A stretch of 13,453 bases of DNA from Anaerolineae bacterium (lineage in GTDB: Bacteria; Chloroflexota; Anaerolineae; JACIWR01): assembly GCA_021162125.1 (NCBI GenBank), contig JAGGZG010000073.1:1-13453 (forward strand), given 5' to 3'. Positions 7,506 through 13,040 of this stretch are shown here, piece after piece. Each line of letters opens with the position of its first letter. Within the stretch, counting starts at the first letter, position 1. The notes under the pieces were generated by a model, which did not search any database, was not told where the DNA came from, and saw nothing but the letters and a program-made list of their open reading frames with translations. The translations under genes and the position numbers were made by a program.

Positions 7506-7693
7506 CCCACCGGGCGCTAACCCTTCGACTGGGCTCAGCCGAACGGTGGGAAGCCCCCTCCCGGGGCTTCAGAGGCCCGGAGGGCCTTGCATCTCGTAGC
7601 TCGAACGTTCACGTTCGGGCGAGGCTTTCAGCTGTTTGGCAGTAAGGTGCGACGCACTTCCCAAGTGCGTTGCACCTTGTCGCACCCCGCGAC
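7506..7693. repeat. Array of consecutive hairpins in the divergent spacer
   Basis: Successive inverted repeats lie almost end to end: CCCACCG/CGGTGGG (7506-7550); GAAGCCCC/GGGGCTTC (7550-7570); AGGCCC/GGGCCT (7573-7587); CTCG...CGAACG/CGTTCG...CGAG (7593-7623); a 16-bp stem with one G-T pair and a CCC loop (7644-7678); and GTCGC/GCGAC (7679-7693). No convincing coding frame exists. This could be a cluster of REP-like elements or a structured non-coding RNA. No promoter pointing into it was found. Confidence 0.6.
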
Positions 7694-7830
7694 TTGGGAG
7701 GGGTTGCCGTTACGCCAGTGGTTATGAGGCGGGCGGGACAGTGCGTATCTTTGTTGGTTTTGTGGTGTTATCAAACATGGGACAGCCCGTTTTAACTGCG
7801 CTTGGACCTCGGAAGTCCGAGAGAGCGGGG

Positions 7831-7862
7831 AGCAACCCCTACTTCCTCCCTGGGGAGTTGCT
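7831..7862. repeat. Imperfect hairpin upstream of the cstA promoter
   Basis: AGCAAC (7831-7836) pairs with GTTGCT (7857-7862), extended by a CCC/GGG block with an unpaired base. It ends 26 bp before the -35 box. It could be an operator-like dyad or another REP-type element; nothing decides this. The stretch 7694-7830 before it shows no recognisable feature. Confidence 0.3.
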
Positions 7863-7888
7863 GCACGCTCCCTGCTCTGCTGGGGGGA

Positions 7889-7917
7889 TTGACATCCTGA
7901 CTATTTGGTAGTACAAT
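7889..7917 (+). promoter_or_regulatory. Sigma70-type promoter of the CstA-family gene
   Basis: TTGACA (7889-7894), a 17-bp spacer (7895-7911) and TACAAT (7912-7917). The hexamers and spacing are identical to those of the kinase promoter at 143-171, but the spacer sequences differ. The predicted transcription start is near 7924, giving an unusually long leader of about 238 nt. Confidence 0.85.
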
Positions 7918-7923
7918 ATCGCT

Positions 7924-8161
7924 AGTCTGGATGCGGGCTGACAATTGAATATCCGGGGGTAGTCGCCGGCCCCGATGCCTTTTATCGCTAATTTATTTTA
8001 GTTCATCAGGCAGGCGGGGCGTTGCCTTTCCCCGGCCACAGGGGAAATGCTGACAGAAAGGGGGTGATAGGGGGAACCATTCTCTGTTGGCAAGGGTGAA
8101 CTCGTGTGCCCTGTGGTGGCACAGGGCAGTAGCCGTTTCTCAAGCAAAAGGAGTGACAGAG
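7924..8161 (+). promoter_or_regulatory. Long structured 5' leader of the CstA-family gene
   Basis: Three hairpins can be drawn. Hairpin A: CCCCG/CGGGG plus GCCT/AGGC (7970-7980 with 8008-8019). Hairpin B: TTTCCCC/GGGGAAA plus GC/GC (8024-8033 with 8041-8050). Hairpin C: TGCCCTGTG/CACAGGGCA with a GTGG loop (8107-8128). Between B and C lies a purine-rich stretch with GGGGGAACCA at 8070-8079. Hairpin C ends 19 nt before the AAGGAG ribosome site (8148-8153). The layout resembles a cis-regulatory RNA, but no known riboswitch class could be fully matched, and no transcript evidence exists. Confidence 0.45.
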
Positions 8162-9847
8162 ATGACTATCCTGGTCTTGATTTTGGCGGCTGCTGGATTA
8201 GCCGTCGGCTACGGGCTGTATGCCCGCACCATTGACAAAAACATTATCCAGCCCGACCCGAAGAAAGCTACGCCGGCCAAGATGTACATGGACGGCGTGG
8301 ACTTCACTCCGGCAAGTAAGAATGTGCTCTTCGGTTACCAGTTCAAGTCCATTGCTGCGCTGGGGCCCATCGGCGGGCCCATCGTGGCTGCCCAGTGGGG
8401 CTGGCTCCCGGCGTTGCTGTGGATCATCCTCGGTACTTTCTTCATCGGCTGGGTGCAGGACTACGCTAGCATCGTAGTGCCGATGCGCTCCGAGGGGGAT
8501 ACTTTCGGTGCGTTGAGTTACAAACTCATCTCACCTCGTGCCCGTAGCATCCTCCTTGTCTTCATCTACCTTTACCTGCTGTTGATCATGGGCGCTTTCG
8601 GCAAAGTCATCGGCCAAATTTTCCTGCCCAAGCCTGTCGTCCCCTTCGGCATCCTGTCGGTGATCCTGATGGGCCTCCTGGCCGGTCAGATGACCTACAA
8701 GTGGAAGCAAGACATCATCCTCACCACGGTCATCACCGTCGTCGTCGCCTTCTTTGGCATCTGGCTCGGACAAACGTCGGCCATCAGCGGCATCTTCGAT
8801 GGGCTCAACAACGCGCTGGGGGCCAATGGACAGAAGTATTTCTGGCCCATCATCTTCGCCATCATCTGCTACCTGGGCGCTGTACTTCCCATCTGGCGCT
8901 GGGCGCAGCCCACCAACTACGTTTCCTTCTGGATCATCGCTCTGGGGATGCTGGGCGGGGTCATCGGCATGATCGTGTGGCACCCTTCCTTCGGCGACTT
9001 CCCGGCCTTCACCGGGTGGACGGTCCCAGGATTGGGGCCGCTATGGCCGATCCTCTTCGTCACCATCGCCTGCGGTGCCATCTCTGGCTGGCATAGCCTG
9101 GTCTCCAGTTCTGGCACGGCACGACAGATTGAGAGGGAAACCGACGCGCTGCCGGTGGGCGGTGGAGCCATGTGGATGGAGATGGTCCTGGCTACGATCT
9201 CGCTGCTGACTGCCACCGCTGCCATGGGCGGATGGGAAGCCTACAAAGAGGCGTTTGCCGGCGGCAAGTTTGGTGTCTTCGCATCGGGCCTGGCCGCTTT
9301 CCTCAACCACATCGGCATCCCCACCGCCTTTGGCACGGCCTATGGTCTGGTCTTCCTGACGATCATGGGCCTGACCATCTGCTATCTGGTGGTGCGTTTC
9401 ATGCGCGTGGCCAGCGCCGAGTTTCTGGGCGACGCCATCCCGGCGCTGAAGAATGTCCACGTCGGCGCTATCGTGGCCCTGGTCCTCTCGCTGATCGTCA
9501 TCTGGACCGGCGTGTGGCAGACGATCTGGGTGCTCTTTGGCGGGGCTAACCAGATGATGGCTTCCCTGGCTTTGTTGATCATCACCATCTGGCTGATGTC
9601 CCAGAAGAAACCGGCTGCCTGGACCTTCTGGCCTTTCGTTTTCATGTACGTCACCACCATCGTGGCCCTGGGCTACAAGGGAGTACACGCTTTCCAGGCC
9701 GCTTTCGCGGGCACCAATGTCACGGGCAATATCATTGCTGGCGTGATCGCCGTGGTGCTGATCGTCTGCGCGGGCATCCTCGGTTACGATGGCGTGCAGG
9801 CCCTCAGCCGCCAACGCGGGGCTGCTCCGGTGAAGGACACTCCGTAG
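8162..9847 (+). CDS. cstA: CstA-family peptide/pyruvate transporter
   Basis: A 561-residue polytopic inner-membrane protein with about 14 membrane segments. The family signature is evident near the N-terminus: YARTIDKN...P.....TPAKMYMDGVDF.P..K.VLFGYQF..IA..GPI.GP..AAQWGWLPA (about 20-85), matching the CstA N-terminal domain. A second conserved region, HSLVSSSGTARQIE.E.DA..VG.G (from His311), is also typical. CstA and BtsT import peptides or pyruvate under carbon limitation in Enterobacteria. This protein is shorter than the roughly 700-residue E. coli members, a known short form of the family. ATG 8162 is chosen because AAGGAG lies 8 nt upstream; a longer in-frame start at 8087 lacks such support and adds non-membrane sequence overlapping hairpin C. 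No YbdD-like partner follows; instead an unrelated-looking small hydrophobic protein does. Substrate here is unknown. Confidence 0.93.
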   Translation: MTILVLILAAAGLAVGYGLYARTIDKNIIQPDPKKATPAKMYMDGVDFTPASKNVLFGYQFKSIAALGPIGGPIVAAQWGWLPALLWIILGTFFIGWVQDYASIVVPMRSEGDTFGALSYKLISPRARSILLVFIYLYLLLIMGAFGKVIGQIFLPKPVVPFGILSVILMGLLAGQMTYKWKQDIILTTVITVVVAFFGIWLGQTSAISGIFDGLNNALGANGQKYFWPIIFAIICYLGAVLPIWRWAQPTNYVSFWIIALGMLGGVIGMIVWHPSFGDFPAFTGWTVPGLGPLWPILFVTIACGAISGWHSLVSSSGTARQIERETDALPVGGGAMWMEMVLATISLLTATAAMGGWEAYKEAFAGGKFGVFASGLAAFLNHIGIPTAFGTAYGLVFLTIMGLTICYLVVRFMRVASAEFLGDAIPALKNVHVGAIVALVLSLIVIWTGVWQTIWVLFGGANQMMASLALLIITIWLMSQKKPAAWTFWPFVFMYVTTIVALGYKGVHAFQAAFAGTNVTGNIIAGVIAVVLIVCAGILGYDGVQALSRQRGAAPVKDTP

Positions 9848-9863
9848 TGTGCCAGCAACGGGT

Positions 9864-9892
9864 ATGGGAGGGGCGGATACTGCCCCTCCCAT
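9864..9892 (+). terminator. Strong hairpin after cstA (attenuator-like)
   Basis: A perfect 11-bp stem ATGGGAGGGGC / GCCCCTCCCAT with a 7-nt loop begins 16 nt after the cstA stop. Only CGTCATTATA follows, not a U-tract, so it is more likely a partial terminator or mRNA-stabilising 3' structure than a full stop. It would make the downstream small gene less expressed than the transporter. Confidence 0.55.
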
Positions 9893-9924
9893 CGTCATTA
9901 TAAACAGCCACCTGGTCAGGTTGA

Positions 9925-10230
9925 ATGCAGACATCCGCGCGGGAGAGGATAAGAGAGAAGATACGACACGTCGCCCACATAGCAGGCGAAATTCTCTACG
10001 GCATGACCGTTTTCGACTGGGTGCGCGGCGCGCGACGCCAACGAGGGGAGATAGAGCGTCTTTTCATTCTCATCACCTTCGGGGACATCATCGGACTGCC
10101 TATCCTACCCCCTTACTATACCCTGCGCCTGCTGCCCTACGTCGTCCCCGTGCTCAATCGCTGGAAGCGCAGTCTGCTGCGTGAGCGTGACCTGACCGAC
10201 TTGGCCGAGCTGATCGAAGGGGTTGGTTAA
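9925..10230 (+). CDS. Small hydrophobic-core protein, paralogue A (unknown function)
   Basis: I do not recognise a named family. The 101-residue protein has a strongly basic N-terminus (1-20), a hydrophobic block LFILIT (46-51), GD, PILPPYY (59-65) and LRLLPYVVP (67-75), then a basic tail WKR...LRERDLTD (80-92). The hydrophobic stretch 46-76 is interrupted by several prolines and could be a membrane-embedded hairpin or a peripheral anchor. It is paralogous to the protein encoded at 10686-10967, with the same blocks in the same order. It lies 77 bp after cstA on the same strand, behind a hairpin; ATG 9925 has only a weak AGG upstream. Position after cstA recalls the small YbdD/YjiX partners, but only a loose GM...D spacing is shared. 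Association with the transporter or the ATPases is inference. Confidence 0.75.
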   Translation: MQTSARERIREKIRHVAHIAGEILYGMTVFDWVRGARRQRGEIERLFILITFGDIIGLPILPPYYTLRLLPYVVPVLNRWKRSLLRERDLTDLAELIEGVG

Positions 10231-10244
10231 AAACATCAGTGACT

Positions 10245-10406
10245 ACTACTCACTCAATGTCATTAAGTTAAGGAATCGCCCAGACCTCCGAGGTCTTGTG
10301 TGACCCTTGCGCGACGGGAATTTGCAGCAAATACGGCATAATTTGCACCTGTGAGTCTCCACCGGAGACCTCGGAGGTCTTATCTTAATGACATTGACTA
10401 CTCACT
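10245..10406. mobile_element. MITE-like element with perfect 10-bp target duplication
   Basis: The element proper is 10255-10396 (142 bp). Terminal inverted repeats are CAATGTCATTAAG on the left and CTTAATGACATTG on the right, exact over 13 bp. Just inside each end is a 15-bp near-palindrome AGACCTCCGAGGTCT (left) and its reverse complement (right). It is flanked by an identical 10-bp direct repeat ACTACTCACT at 10245-10254 and 10397-10406. There is no coding capacity. A non-autonomous element mobilised by an unidentified transposase, possibly of the IS4 type given the duplication length, is the best reading. Confidence 0.85.
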
Positions 10407-10425
10407 TTGCTCGGCTGGGCTAGAT

Positions 10426-10450
10426 GAATGACGGAAGACGAACGTCATTC
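10426..10450. repeat. Short hairpin between two MITEs
   Basis: GAATGACG (10426-10433) and CGTCATTC (10443-10450) form a perfect 8-bp stem with a 9-nt loop. Overlapping GACGAA/TTCGTC arms extend the symmetry to 10460. Function unknown; it lies in the gap between the two mobile elements. Confidence 0.4.
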
Positions 10451-10499
10451 CTCATTCGTCCGGCATAATCGTGCGACTTTTGGCTCAATGCGATTAAAG

Positions 10500-10667
10500 C
10501 ATCAGTCGTAACTGCTCAGGCTACTTCTGTTAGCGATTGAAATCGCCTCTAGAAGGCTTGCAGCCGAGCGTCCACCTGCGTGGACGCGCCTGTCCACGCA
10601 GGTGGACAGCCAGCTTTAGCTCCTCAGGCGCGGTTTCAACTGCTGGTCTGAGTAGTAACCATCAGTC
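10500..10667. mobile_element. IS66-type MITE with perfect 8-bp target duplication
   Basis: The element proper is 10508-10659 (152 bp). The ends GTAACTGCTCAG and CTGAGTAGTAAC are inverted with 10 of 12 matches, and symmetry continues inward with TTGAAA-type arms to a perfect 16-bp inverted pair GTCCACCTGCGTGGAC (10570-10585) / GTCCACGCAGGTGGAC (10592-10607) around a 6-nt centre, so nearly the whole element folds back on itself. It is flanked by CATCAGTC at 10500-10507 and 10660-10667. A GTAA-beginning terminal repeat and an 8-bp duplication are hallmarks of the IS66 family. No open frame is inside. It ends 6 nt before the ribosome site of the next gene, so it may have replaced or carried upstream regulatory sequence. 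Confidence 0.85.
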
Positions 10668-10685
10668 TATCACAAGGAGAATGGA

Positions 10686-10967
10686 ATGAGCGAAGAAGAA
10701 AAAAAAGAAAGTGCATTGAAACGGTTTGGCCGTTCGGCCAAGGAGTTTCTCTACGGCATGGCTGGCCACGACATGACCCGCTATGCGCTCAAGACGCGGG
10801 GCAGTATGGAGCATTTGTTCATTCTGATCACTATGGGCGATCTGTTGGGTGTGCCTATCCTGCCGCCCTATTACTCGTTGCGCTTGCTGCCTTACGTCGT
10901 GCCGCAGATCAGCACCTGGAAGCGGCGCATGTTGCGCGAGCGTGACCTGACGGACGCGCTGGCATAA
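10686..10967 (+). CDS. Small hydrophobic-core protein, paralogue B (unknown function)
   Basis: A 93-residue protein, paralogous to the one at 9925-10230. Its N-terminus (1-20) is charged and Lys/Glu-rich; then come FLYGM, LFILIT (44-49), GD, PILPPYY (57-63), LRLLPYVVP (65-73), WKRRM and LRERDLTD (83-90). The two proteins differ mainly in the first 40 residues, while the 30-residue hydrophobic core is almost unchanged, which points to conserved contact with a membrane or partner. ATG 10686 is supported by AAGGAG 6 nt upstream. The stop is 13 nt from the start of the first ATPase gene, so it forms an operon with the ATPase pair and may serve as their membrane dock or substrate (inference). The family is unrecognised. 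Confidence 0.8.
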   Translation: MSEEEKKESALKRFGRSAKEFLYGMAGHDMTRYALKTRGSMEHLFILITMGDLLGVPILPPYYSLRLLPYVVPQISTWKRRMLRERDLTDALA

Positions 10968-10980
10968 GAAGGAGAGAACA

Positions 10981-11961
10981 TTGTCACTAGCAAAAGTCTT
11001 TAGAGAACACCCCAACCGTCGCTACGTCGAGTTCGGCGGTAAGGGGGGACTGGGCAAGACCACTTTCTCGGCAGCCACTGCCTACTGGTTAGCGAAACAG
11101 GGGTACAAAGTCCTGGTCTTCTCGGTGGACCCGCAGGCCTCGCTCTCGGACATCTTCGAGCGGGACATTTTCGGCAAGGGGCCGGTGGAGATCATGCCCA
11201 ATCTCTTCGCCCAGGAGATTGACGCCGACCGGCACATCAAAGAATACCAGGACGAGATCCGCCAGAAGATTCTGGATATGTATGGCCTGGACAAGGTACC
11301 CGAGGAGGTCGAGCACTACATTCAGGCCGCGGCCGCCGAACCGGCGATGGAGGAGAGCGCCATCTTCGACGCCGTGGTGGACATCGTCGTCGGTGGTGAG
11401 TACGACTATTACATCTACGATCTGGTGCCTTTGGGTCACGCGCTCTATTACCTGAGCATGGCCAGCATCTACGACGAGTGGATTGGCAAGATCACCGCTT
11501 TGCGTGAGGAGATGCAGGAATATGCCCAGGTGGCGGCGGTTATGGAGCGAAAAAAGGAGTCGGAGGAGGACCAGATTCTGGCCGAGTTACAGTACATCAA
11601 GCAGCGTATCAATACTTCTTCCAGCATCCTCACCGACCGCGAGAAAACGGCCTTCTTCTTCGTCGTCACTCCAGAGGAGATGATTATCCTCGATACGCTG
11701 AAAGCGGCGAAACTGTTCGCCAAATACCAGGTGCCCATCTCCGGCTACATCGTCAACCGCGTCATCCCTCCCGAACTGGCTCAGCAGGACATTCCCGACT
11801 ACCTGCGGCATCGCATCGAGATGCAACGGAAGTTCCTCAAGGAGATTGAGGAGACCTTCGGTGAGGGGGTGCTGGCGCGCGTGCCCGAGTTCGAGCGGGA
11901 TATCACCGGTCTGGAGATGATTGGCAAGGTGGCCGAGGCACTGTTTGGAGGTGAGGCATGA
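10981..11961 (+). CDS. ArsA/Get3-like ATPase, subunit 1 (altered switch II, no cysteine)
   Basis: A 326-residue deviant-Walker ATPase of the ArsA/Get3 class. The P-loop GGKGGLGKTT (19-28) includes the signature Lys21, and switch I reads VDPQASLSD with Asp50 in the position of the Mg/catalytic Asp of the family. Switch II is abnormal: YDLVPLGHA (146-154) replaces the usual DTAPTGHT, keeping only Asp147, Pro150 and Gly-His. There is no cysteine anywhere, so neither the arsenite site of ArsA nor the zinc CxxC of Get3 is present; an arsenite-pump role is unlikely. Start TTG 10981 is preceded by AAGGAG with good spacing. It overlaps the next gene by four bases (ATGA), a sign of coupled translation. 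With its partner it likely forms a heterodimer whose client is unknown; membrane-protein handling or control of a transporter are possibilities. Confidence 0.9.
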   Translation: MSLAKVFREHPNRRYVEFGGKGGLGKTTFSAATAYWLAKQGYKVLVFSVDPQASLSDIFERDIFGKGPVEIMPNLFAQEIDADRHIKEYQDEIRQKILDMYGLDKVPEEVEHYIQAAAAEPAMEESAIFDAVVDIVVGGEYDYYIYDLVPLGHALYYLSMASIYDEWIGKITALREEMQEYAQVAAVMERKKESEEDQILAELQYIKQRINTSSSILTDREKTAFFFVVTPEEMIILDTLKAAKLFAKYQVPISGYIVNRVIPPELAQQDIPDYLRHRIEMQRKFLKEIEETFGEGVLARVPEFERDITGLEMIGKVAEALFGGEA

Positions 11962-12929
11962 TCACGAAAACGACCCGTCAATTCTTGCTTGAGCACCCGC
12001 AGATGAAGTACGTCTTCTTCGGTGGTAAAGGTGGTGTGGGGAAAACGGTCATGGCCGGGGCGGCAGCGTTATGGATCGCCCGCCAGGGTAAACGCACCCT
12101 GCTGGCCTCTACTAACCCGGTGCACTCCCTCAGCAGCCTGCTCGACCAGGACGTCTTCGGTGCGCCCACTCCGGTGCAGGGGGAGCCGAACCTCCAGGCC
12201 TATGAGATTGACACCAGGGATACCATCGCCAAATCTAAGGCGGAATTGACTCAGAAAATCGAATGGTTTCTTAAGTACGCCGACATCAAGACGCGGGCGG
12301 ACGAGTTCGTCGAGTCGGCGACGATGAATCCGGCCTTCGAGGAATCGGCCATGTTCGAGAACATGATAGACCTCATGTTCGATGATGAGTACGAGGCATA
12401 CGTCTTCGATACCGCACCCACGGCCAACGCTCGCCGACTGCTGGGCATGTCCAGCGTCTACTCGATGTGGGTAAATAAAATGGTGCAGAGCCGCGAGGAG
12501 GCCAAGTCCTTGAAAGAGCTCCTCTCCTACAGCAAGAAGAAAGAAAAGGACCCCCTGATGGATTACCTTCTCAACCTCCGTACCCGGATGGAGAAGGCCA
12601 AGGAGTTGCTCACCGATGAGGAGAAGACCGCTTTCTTCTTTATCACGCTACCTGAAGCGTTGCCCATTGCCGTGATCAAGCGCTTCATCAACTGGTTCCG
12701 GGAGTTTGGTATCCCCGTGGGCGGGGTAGTGGTGAACATGATCATTGACAAAGAGGCGGTGGGGGAGGATGCACCCGAGTTCGTACGCAACCGCATTGCC
12801 ATGCAAGATGCTTACATGGAAGAAATCTGGCGCAGTTTTCCCAACGTGCGAGCGCTGGTGCCCCTCTTCGAGACCGAAGTACGCGGCACGGAGATGCTCG
12901 ACCGCACTGCCCAACATCTGTTTGCCTGA
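11958..12929 (+). CDS. ArsA/Get3-like ATPase, subunit 2 (altered switch I, no cysteine)
   Basis: A 323-residue homologue of the preceding ATPase. The P-loop GGKGGVGKTV (22-31) keeps signature Lys24. Switch I is altered: STNPVHSLSS (51-60) has Asn53 where the family has the DPAH aspartate, and Ser60 where LSD is usual. Switch II keeps DTAPT (151-155) but continues ANA in place of GHT. It is thus the reverse of subunit 1, which has a normal switch I and broken DTAPT. It is also free of cysteine. Both share AFFF followed by VTPEE or ITLPEA near residue 220 and the C-terminal ALVPLFE or ARVPEFE strand, confirming common descent. The start ATG overlaps the stop of subunit 1 and follows GGAGGTGAG. 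A strong terminator lies 20 nt after the stop, ending the operon. Subunit 2 is probably weak or inactive in hydrolysis alone (inference). Confidence 0.9.
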   Translation: MITKTTRQFLLEHPQMKYVFFGGKGGVGKTVMAGAAALWIARQGKRTLLASTNPVHSLSSLLDQDVFGAPTPVQGEPNLQAYEIDTRDTIAKSKAELTQKIEWFLKYADIKTRADEFVESATMNPAFEESAMFENMIDLMFDDEYEAYVFDTAPTANARRLLGMSSVYSMWVNKMVQSREEAKSLKELLSYSKKKEKDPLMDYLLNLRTRMEKAKELLTDEEKTAFFFITLPEALPIAVIKRFINWFREFGIPVGGVVVNMIIDKEAVGEDAPEFVRNRIAMQDAYMEEIWRSFPNVRALVPLFETEVRGTEMLDRTAQHLFA

Positions 12930-12948
12930 TCGCTTGCCGTTAGAAATG

Positions 12949-12981
12949 TGCCCCGCTCTTAGCCTTCGGCGGGGCATTTTT
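12949..12981 (+). terminator. Rho-independent terminator of the ATPase operon
   Basis: TGCCCCGC (12949-12956) pairs with GCGGGGCA (12969-12976), followed by TTTTT (12977-12981). This is a textbook intrinsic terminator 19 nt after the second ATPase stop codon. Confidence 0.92.
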
Positions 12982-13000
12982 GTTAGGATTAGATGATTTC

Positions 13001-13022
13001 AGACCTGACAGGTTTCAGGTCT
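13001..13022. repeat. Palindromic repeat before the TPR gene
   Basis: AGACCTGA (13001-13008) and TCAGGTCT (13015-13022) form a perfect 8-bp inverted repeat with a 6-nt loop. It resembles the AGACCTC-type palindromes inside the 10255-10396 element in sequence style, but it is not the same repeat. Likely a REP-type element; it could also act as an operator for the gene starting at 13041. Confidence 0.5.
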
Positions 13023-13040
13023 TAGAAATGGAGTGTAGCG

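Noticed and set aside
7593..7623. tRNA-like T-arm in the hairpin array
   Set aside because: The CGAACG/CGTTCG stem has no acceptor, D or anticodon arm around it.
7636..7911. 91-codon forward open frame in the divergent spacer
   Set aside because: Passes through the 16-bp hairpin and the cstA promoter, has no ribosome site and resembles no protein.
8024..8161. c-di-AMP (ydaO) or cobalamin riboswitch
   Set aside because: Only short blocks match in order; the conserved 3' core of ydaO and the B12 box of cobalamin riboswitches are both missing.
9041..9934. 297-codon reverse open frame opposite cstA
   Set aside because: His/Asp-rich translation typical of the complement of a GC-rich membrane protein gene; no domain.
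10254..10667. CRISPR-like repeats
   Set aside because: The repeated units are inverted and bounded by target duplications, not regularly spaced direct repeats.
10981..12929. Arsenite efflux pump ATPase
   Set aside because: No cysteine ligands, switch motifs altered, and no arsB, acr3 or arsR gene in the window.
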